Positions 5,871 to 10,196 of a stretch of 10,196 bases of DNA are shown in pieces. Each line of letters starts with the position of its first letter. The first letter of the stretch is position 1. The stretch covers positions 1 to 10,196 of the forward strand of contig JAGHBM010000011.1 of the NCBI GenBank assembly GCA_021160955.1. The letters run 5' to 3'. Position numbers and translations under genes: made by a program. Under the pieces are notes generated by a model. The model did no database searches. It was given only the letters and a program-made list of their open reading frames with translations, and was not told where the DNA came from. The stretch is from Candidatus Aenigmatarchaeota archaeon. GTDB lineage: Archaea; Aenigmatarchaeota; Aenigmatarchaeia; PWEA01; JAGHBM01.

Positions 5871-6425
5871 TCATTCTACAACTTTTTCTCTCGCCTTTAC
5901 GAGAATATCATATTTCTTTAGGAGTGATTGAATAAATTCTCTTCTGTTCTTCTGAGGGAATGAAATTGCCCCTGTAGGACAATAAATTCTACAGTTATCA
6001 CATCCTACCATGCAGTTAAATGGATTTTTAACCTTTGATTTGTTCTTACTCTTGTCATATTCAAAAACCCCTCTTCCACACGTTACGATACACATTCCGC
6101 ATCCAATACATTTACTCTCATCAATTATGGGATACCAATCTATCTCCTTTCTATCAACGTCCCACCATTTAGAGAAATCTATTTTCGAGAGGATTTTTTT
6201 AATCTTAGGGTTAACAATTCTATAATAAACGTTTTTTCCTTCTCTCCTTGATTCAACAATTCCCAATCCTTCGAGCTTTGATAACTGTATCGAGACTGTT
6301 GATTGAGTTCTTTTTGTGTAAGGAACAATTTCACAAACGCACTTTTCTCCATCAAGAAGAAATTCAATTATCTTTAATCTAGTTTCATCGCTTAATGCTT
6401 TGAATATTTTCAATGCTTCTTTCAT
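5871..6425 (-). CDS. ArsR-family repressor fused to a dicluster (2x 4Fe-4S) ferredoxin domain
   Basis: This is a 184-residue protein. Residues 1-80 are an ArsR/SmtB winged helix: MKEALKIFKALSDETRLKII, then C29-V-C31 in the helix that carries the arsenite site of E. coli ArsR, a recognition helix (TQSTVSIQLSKLEGLGIV) and the wing EGKNVYYRI. The third ArsR cysteine, three residues on, is a valine. Residues of about 95-165 are a ferredoxin with CIGCGMCIVTC and CMVGCDNCRIYCP, eight cysteines enough for two 4Fe-4S clusters. DNA binding could therefore respond to metalloid, redox or oxygen. The ATG at 6425 is chosen over 6467 because the TATA box at 6450-6458 lies between them and predicts a start near 6428, giving an almost leaderless message. 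It is the first gene of a four-gene operon. Confidence 0.9.
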   Translation of the reverse strand: MKEALKIFKALSDETRLKIIEFLLDGEKCVCEIVPYTKRTQSTVSIQLSKLEGLGIVESRREGKNVYYRIVNPKIKKILSKIDFSKWWDVDRKEIDWYPIIDESKCIGCGMCIVTCGRGVFEYDKSKNKSKVKNPFNCMVGCDNCRIYCPTGAISFPQKNRREFIQSLLKKYDILVKAREKVVE

Positions 6426-6451
6426 ATTTACATTTTGATAAATGTCAATAT
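6424..6451 (-). promoter_or_regulatory. 12-4-12 inverted repeat, likely operator of the ArsR-ferredoxin repressor
   Basis: The minus strand reads ATATTGACATTT, then ATCA, then AAATGTAAATAT. The arms pair at 11 of 12 positions, the one mismatch being G against T. The site overlaps the downstream edge of the TATA box, the predicted transcript start and the ATG, so a bound repressor would block both TBP/TFB and polymerase. ArsR/SmtB repressors typically bind imperfect palindromes of this size in their own promoters. Because the region is A+T-rich, some symmetry is expected by chance, but a gap-free 11/12 match at this place is strong. Confidence 0.65.
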
Positions 6452-6465
6452 ATATAAAGTTTACC
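6450..6465 (-). promoter_or_regulatory. BRE + TATA promoter of the arsR-ferredoxin operon
   Basis: On the minus strand GGTAAAC is followed by TTTATATAT at 6458-6450. The predicted start near 6428 leaves a leader of only about 3 bases before the ATG at 6425. Confidence 0.75.
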
Positions 6466-6494
6466 ATTCTGTTTGAAAAAGTTTTCTCTCATCA

Positions 6495-6503
6495 TTTTAA
6501 ATA
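6495..6503 (+). promoter_or_regulatory. TATA box of the flippase gene, leaderless promoter
   Basis: TTTTAAATA is centred at 6499, 27 bases before the ATG at 6526, so transcription should begin at or next to the start codon. No ribosome site is seen before the ATG, which agrees with a leaderless message. The BRE position is not purine-rich, so the promoter may be modest. It diverges from the arsR-ferredoxin promoter. Confidence 0.6.
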
Positions 6504-6525
6504 AATCCACATCAAAAATTGTTTC

Positions 6526-7779
6526 ATGATAATTGATAAAATCCGTCACCAATTGAATAAAGACTCTGGATTACTCAAACATGCTTCGATCCTTTTCTTT
6601 GCCATGACCATCGGAAACTTTATGAACTATCTTTTCCAGTTATACATGGGGCGTGCCCTTGGTCCTGAAAAATACGGTATTCTTGGTGCATTGATATCTC
6701 TCATGTACATCATGACGATACCCGGCGGTACCATTCAAACATTCATAACCAAGTACGTATCGAAATTCTCCGTCAAAGAACCGGAGGCAATAGGATGGAT
6801 TTTATCAGTGACGTTTAAAAAACTCTTAGTTGTTGGGGCAGTTTTTTTGTTTTTATTCACGATATTTTCTCCATACATAGCATCTTTTCTAAAAATCCCC
6901 GATGTGAGTTTGGTCATATCAACGGGTGTTATCTTGGTTTTATCACTCTTTCTTCCATTGTTTTACTCTGCCCTCAGAGGGATTCAAGATTTCAATGGGA
7001 TGGGTCTCACCAACATAATAAATTTCACGTCTAAGCTACTCTTGGGTGTTGTACTCGTTTCATTGGGGTTTGGTGTTTTCGGTGCTCTGGTTAGTATAGG
7101 TACAGGATCTCTCCTTGGGATAATATTTTCAGTCTATCTTCTCAGAAAATATCTGCTTTCGAGGAAGAAACCCAAAAAAACTGATATAGGATTCAGATAT
7201 TTCTGGTACGTTCTCTTTACAATGTTTTTCATAGTCCTCTTTTACAACATCGATATAATTCTTGTCAAGAGGTTCTTTCCACCTGTTGATGCTGGTTACT
7301 ACGTTGCTGCATCTACCATGGCCAAGATAATTTTCTTCATTTCGACACCCATAATTGTTGCCATGTTTCCAAAGGCATCTGAAATAAAGGAGAAGGACCA
7401 ATCCACTTACAAAATTTTAAAGCACACGATGATCTACGTTTCCATTCTTGGTATTCTGGGAGTTGTATTCTTCAACTTGTTCCCCAACTTTGTCGTGTCC
7501 ATGCTCTTTGGAAGCCAATACACTCCAACCGTTCATATGATTGGTCTATTCTCACTGGGCATGTTATTTTTCTCCTTGATAAACGTTATAACACAGCACC
7601 ACATGGCCGTGGATAATCTTTCCTATTTACCAATACTTACCCTTGGGGCGATTTTGGAAGTTGTGGGAATAATTTTGTATCATTCCACTCTGTTTGATGT
7701 CGTCAAGATATTCACCATATCAATGGCATTTGTATTTTTCTTGCTCCTGATCTTGGACAAGAAAAGGAAAAAAATCTGA
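6526..7779 (+). CDS. Oligosaccharide flippase, Wzx/MVIN (MOP) family
   Basis: This 417-residue membrane protein has about twelve hydrophobic segments. The N-terminus (LKHASILFFAMTIGNFMNYLF then QLYMGRALGPEKYGILGALIS) is the typical start of polysaccharide-export flippases, with the RxLGPxxYG motif between the first two helices. Further signs are a GIQDFNGMGLTNI loop (PLFYSALRGIQDF) and an NIDIILVKRFFPPVDAGYYVAAS segment at about residues 240-265. Such proteins move lipid-linked glycans across the membrane for S-layer, glycoprotein or surface polysaccharide assembly. Two glycosyltransferase genes downstream support this. There is no terminator-like T-run after the stop, so reading through into the ATPase gene is possible. 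The glycan itself cannot be named. Confidence 0.87.
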   Translation: MIIDKIRHQLNKDSGLLKHASILFFAMTIGNFMNYLFQLYMGRALGPEKYGILGALISLMYIMTIPGGTIQTFITKYVSKFSVKEPEAIGWILSVTFKKLLVVGAVFLFLFTIFSPYIASFLKIPDVSLVISTGVILVLSLFLPLFYSALRGIQDFNGMGLTNIINFTSKLLLGVVLVSLGFGVFGALVSIGTGSLLGIIFSVYLLRKYLLSRKKPKKTDIGFRYFWYVLFTMFFIVLFYNIDIILVKRFFPPVDAGYYVAASTMAKIIFFISTPIIVAMFPKASEIKEKDQSTYKILKHTMIYVSILGILGVVFFNLFPNFVVSMLFGSQYTPTVHMIGLFSLGMLFFSLINVITQHHMAVDNLSYLPILTLGAILEVVGIILYHSTLFDVVKIFTISMAFVFFLLLILDKKRKKI

Positions 7780-7802
7780 AATATAAGAGTGTTCAGTATA
7801 AA

Positions 7803-7818
7803 GGGAAACTTTTTATAA
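7803..7818 (+). promoter_or_regulatory. BRE + TATA promoter of the AAA/DUF4143 ATPase gene
   Basis: GGGAAAC is followed directly by TTTTTATAA (7810-7818). The predicted start is near 7840, leaving a short leader with GGTGAT at 7849-7854 just before the ATG at 7858. Confidence 0.72.
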
Positions 7819-7857
7819 TAGTTTACCTATAGATAATACATAATAAATGGTGATGAT

Positions 7858-9159
7858 ATGATAAGTAGGGAGATATGGACAAGAATAATAAAAGATTTTC
7901 AAGAGAAGAAATTGCCAGATTTGATAGAAAGGGAATTGAAAATAAGTTTAGACATACCTATAAATAGAGTTATTTCGTTCATCGGTCCAAGAAGGGCAGG
8001 AAAAACATTTTTCATGTTTCAGATAATGAAGGAATTGATGAAAAAGAAAGAAAAGGAAAGATTTTTGTACGTTAATTTTGAAAGTGACTTGTTGATTGGT
8101 TGCGATGTAAATGACATGAGGAAAATGATGGATATTTTCTATGAGATGTATCCCGATAACAAAGACAAAAAAGTTTATCTTTTTTTAGACGAAATACAGA
8201 ACGTTGATGGATGGGAAAAATTTGTAAGGAGCGTTATGGATCAAGAAAATGCCCAGATTTTCATTACAGGATCTTCTTCAAAGCTACTCTCAAAAGAGAT
8301 TGCCACGAGCTTGAGGGGAAGAACTCTCTCATACGTCATATATCCATTCAGTTTCAGTGAGTTCTTAAAAGCAAAAGAATTCAAGATGGAAAAGTTTTTA
8401 TCATCGAAGAAGAAAGCAAGAATGCTAAATTTACTGAGAGACTACTTGAAGGGAAGTTATCCTGAGGTGGTGGTCTTCGGTAGAGAAAGGGATAAAATTT
8501 TGAGTGAAATATTGGATGTTACAATTTATCGAGATGTGGTTGAGAGATACGGTGTAGAGAATATTAAGGTTTTGAAATTGTTGTTGAGAGGTACCGTTTC
8601 ATCAAAGTATTTTTCAGTCCATAAATTTTCCAACCAGCTCAAATCAATGGGAATGAGAGTCAGCAAGAATACAGTTTACAACTATCTCAGTTATTTGGGG
8701 GACTCACTGGTTTTATACACGTTGAAAAAATATTCCAAGTCATACAAGGAAATGGAGCAGACCAAATCGAAAATTTACTTTGTAGATACAGGACTTCTCA
8801 TTGTTGAAGGGGTTGAGGACATTGGGAGATTGATAGAAAACGTTGTCTTTGTAGAATTGATTAGAAGAGGTTCGATCCCGAACAAAGATTTATTTTATTT
8901 TGATACCGGCGTTGGAGAAGTTGATTTTGTCATAAAGAAGGGAAAGAAGATAAAACAGTTGATTCAAGTCACTTATTCCTCGTCAATGGATGAAGTAAAG
9001 GATAGAGAAATAAAATCTTTGTTAAAAGCTTCGGAACAGTTGAAGTGCAAAAACCTTTTGGTCATAACATGGGACTACGAAGATGAGATCATTCTTGAAA
9101 GGAAGAAGATAAAGTTCTTACCACTGTGGAAATTTTTATTATCCAAGTCACATATTTAA
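7858..9159 (+). CDS. AAA_14/DUF4143 ATPase with an altered PD-(D/E)XK-like C-terminus
   Basis: This is a 433-residue protein. The ATPase domain has Walker A GPRRAGKT at 43-50, Walker B VYLFLDE at 106-112, a sensor-like ITGSSSKLLSKEIATSLRGR at 136-155, and the PFSFSEFL signature at 163-170 that marks the DUF4143 family. Around 230-290 lies a winged-helix-like part. The C-terminal nuclease-like fold has GEVDFVI (D356), but the expected ExK strand reads Q370-V-T372 (LIQVTYS), so cutting activity is doubtful. These ATPases are abundant in archaea, often in isolated copies with their own promoter, and their role is unknown. It sits between a flippase and glycosyltransferases without an obvious functional link and may have arrived by transfer. 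Confidence 0.88.
   Translation: MISREIWTRIIKDFQEKKLPDLIERELKISLDIPINRVISFIGPRRAGKTFFMFQIMKELMKKKEKERFLYVNFESDLLIGCDVNDMRKMMDIFYEMYPDNKDKKVYLFLDEIQNVDGWEKFVRSVMDQENAQIFITGSSSKLLSKEIATSLRGRTLSYVIYPFSFSEFLKAKEFKMEKFLSSKKKARMLNLLRDYLKGSYPEVVVFGRERDKILSEILDVTIYRDVVERYGVENIKVLKLLLRGTVSSKYFSVHKFSNQLKSMGMRVSKNTVYNYLSYLGDSLVLYTLKKYSKSYKEMEQTKSKIYFVDTGLLIVEGVEDIGRLIENVVFVELIRRGSIPNKDLFYFDTGVGEVDFVIKKGKKIKQLIQVTYSSSMDEVKDREIKSLLKASEQLKCKNLLVITWDYEDEIILERKKIKFLPLWKFLLSKSHI
9133..9141 (+). promoter_or_regulatory. Possible TATA box for the glycosyltransferase pair
   Basis: TTTTTATTA inside the last codons of the ATPase gene, preceded by GGAAA, would place a start near 9163 and leave about 17 bases before the ATG at 9180, with GGTCATC as a near-match ribosome site. 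It is less like the consensus than the other promoters here. Co-transcription with the ATPase gene is the alternative. Confidence 0.35.
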
Positions 9160-9179
9160 CTAATAACAAAGGTCATCAT

Positions 9180-9905
9180 ATGGCGACAAAAGATCTTTCC
9201 GTGATAATTCCTGCCTACAACGAAGAAAAAAATATATACAAGAGTCTCTCAGAAACCCTAAAATCTCTTGATTCTCTTGGACTGGACTTTGAAATTATTC
9301 TCGTCTCAGACGGGTCAAAGGATTCTACCGTTGAAGAAGCCAAAAAGGTAAAAGATCTGAGAATCAAGATATATCACTACAATCGAAATAGGGGAAAGGG
9401 CTTCGCTCTAAAATATGGATTCAAAAAGAGTTCTGGAGAAAAAATAATTTTTCTTGACGGTGATTCTCAAATTCCATCGTCTCAACTTTCATTGTATCTA
9501 AGCTATATGAATTCAACGGATGCTGATATAGTCATTGGCTCCAAAAGACATCCACAATCGGTTGTCAATTATCCGACCAAGAGAGTTCTCTTAAGTTATG
9601 GTTATCAACTTCTCAATAAGCTTCTCTTCAACTTAAATGTCACAGATACTCAAGTTGGTCTAAAACTCTTCAAGAGAGAAGTCCTCGAACATATACTTCC
9701 AAAGGTTCTCGTTAAAAAATATGCTTTCGACCTGGAGCTTTTGGTTAATGCAAATTATTATGGATACAAGATTCAAGAAGCACCAGTCCTGATAAACTTC
9801 AGTTTGGATAGCAAAATAAACAAGAGGCAAATACTTAGAATGTTCATCGATACTATGGCGATTTTTTATCGCTTGAGAGTTCTTAACTATTATCAGAGGC
9901 AATGA
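9180..9905 (+). CDS. Family 2 glycosyltransferase, ALG5/DPM1-like (polyprenyl-phosphate sugar transferase)
   Basis: This is a 241-residue GT-A enzyme. LSVIIPAYNEEKNI is the nucleotide-sugar-binding start, VSDGSKDST follows, and LDGDSQIP holds the DxD metal motif. GSKRHPQS and the stretch YPTKRVLLSYGYQL then TDTQVGLKLFKREV resemble dolichyl-phosphate glucosyl or mannosyl transferases. YAFDLELLVNANYYGYKI continues that family pattern. No C-terminal membrane pair is seen, so it probably works at the cytoplasmic face on a polyprenyl phosphate. The likely product is a lipid-linked sugar donor for surface or N-linked glycans. A longer reading would start inside the ATPase gene at 9126. The ATG at 9180 fits the family N-terminus and follows GGTCATC, 20 bases past the previous stop. 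Confidence 0.85.
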   Translation: MATKDLSVIIPAYNEEKNIYKSLSETLKSLDSLGLDFEIILVSDGSKDSTVEEAKKVKDLRIKIYHYNRNRGKGFALKYGFKKSSGEKIIFLDGDSQIPSSQLSLYLSYMNSTDADIVIGSKRHPQSVVNYPTKRVLLSYGYQLLNKLLFNLNVTDTQVGLKLFKREVLEHILPKVLVKKYAFDLELLVNANYYGYKIQEAPVLINFSLDSKINKRQILRMFIDTMAIFYRLRVLNYYQRQ

Positions 9906-9907
9906 TG

Positions 9908-10196
9908 ATGAACATATTGGTTTTCAACTGGAGGGACATTAAAAATCCCGCTTCAGGTGGTGCCGAGGTTTACACACATCAAATATTCAAGAGACTCGTC
10001 TCAAGGGGTCATTCCGTTACACTCTTCACATCATCTTTTCCAAACGCCCCGTCCAAAGAAATCATCGATGACATTACCGTTATCCGGTCCGGTTCTAAAT
10101 ATACGGTCTATTCCAAAGCTAAAAAATTTTACAAAAATTCCAAACAAAAATTTGATATAGTTGTCGATGAAATCAACACGATTCCCTTTTTCACTC
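9908..10196 (+). CDS. GT-B glycosyltransferase (family 4 type), N-terminal part, cut by window end
   Basis: My translation gives 96 residues running off the window. It begins MNILVFNWRDIKNPASGGAE then VYTHQIFKRLVSRGHSVTLF, the usual N-terminal half of GT4 enzymes in which the GGAE loop and following helix contribute to acceptor and donor binding. KFDIVVDEINTIPFF at the end is the next strand-helix element. Three tandem ATGs (9902, 9905, 9908) are in frame. The first makes an ATGA overlap with the preceding stop. I chose the third because GAGG at 9896-9899 then stands 8 bases away, as at other starts here. It is coupled to the family 2 enzyme and probably acts on the same glycan. Confidence 0.85.
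   Translation, partial: MNILVFNWRDIKNPASGGAEVYTHQIFKRLVSRGHSVTLFTSSFPNAPSKEIIDDITVIRSGSKYTVYSKAKKFYKNSKQKFDIVVDEINTIPFFT

Noticed and set aside
3351..6425. Idea that the arsR-ferredoxin operon is a recent transfer because parts look very A+T-rich
   Set aside because: Hand counts on a few lines gave roughly 23 to 43 percent G+C in this operon and 27 to 47 percent in the cys operon. The ranges overlap, and no repeats, tRNA or integrase mark borders.
7783..7793. ATAAGAGTGTT near the ATPase promoter, also found in the cys leader (minus strand, 3282-3272)
   Set aside because: An 11-base match between two places in a 10 kb A+T-rich window is expected many times by chance, and the two copies lie on different sides of their promoters.

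Overview
The window reads as a low-GC euryarchaeal chromosome. Core promoters have a purine-rich BRE directly before a TTTTAAATA, TTTATATAT or TTTTTATAA box, about 25 bp from the predicted transcript start. Two transcripts start at or almost at the initiation codon. Ribosome sites match the GGAGGTGATC type closely. The glycan genes resemble archaeal/eukaryotic N-glycan-type enzymes. The protein families would fit Thermococci or Thermoplasmata-like lineages, but the genus cannot be fixed from sequence reading alone. No rRNA, tRNA, CRISPR array or insertion sequence was seen.

Left region, 1 to about 3310, minus strand: a tightly packed sulfate-activation operon. It runs from a good promoter at about 3300 through a small ribbon-helix-helix (RHH) protein, cysD (ATP sulfurylase small subunit), a 66-residue DUF2061 membrane protein and cysN (ATP sulfurylase GTPase) to an alkaline-phosphatase-superfamily phosphodiesterase cut by the window start. 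Genes are joined by ATGA overlaps or by gaps of a few bases. CysD carries a CC...CxxC cysteine set like that of 4Fe-4S APS reductases. Its C-terminal tail resembles that of the RHH protein.

Middle region, 3326 to 6460, minus strand: a second operon of four genes. It encodes an ArsR repressor fused to a two-cluster ferredoxin, a NifX/MTH1175-type protein with a coiled-coil tail, a SLAC1/TehA-type (TDT) anion channel, and an ACR3/BASS-type transporter that lacks the usual ACR3 cysteine. A near-perfect 12-4-12 inverted repeat overlaps the TATA box, transcript start and start codon of the first gene and is a likely autorepressor site. The set looks like a metalloid or oxyanion stress operon with redox parts. 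Its substrate is not established.

Right region, 6490 to 10196, plus strand: a Wzx/MVIN-type flippase expressed from its own leaderless promoter, an AAA_14/DUF4143 ATPase with its own promoter, an ALG5/DPM1-like family 2 glycosyltransferase, and the start of a GT-B (family 4) glycosyltransferase that overlaps or abuts the preceding stop. This is the edge of a cell-surface glycan locus interrupted by a probably unrelated ATPase.

A working idea is that the cys operon supplies APS, and PAPS if an APS kinase lies beyond position 1, for sulfation of surface glycans built by the right-hand genes. No sulfate-reducing enzyme is visible here. This is inference from neighbourhood only.
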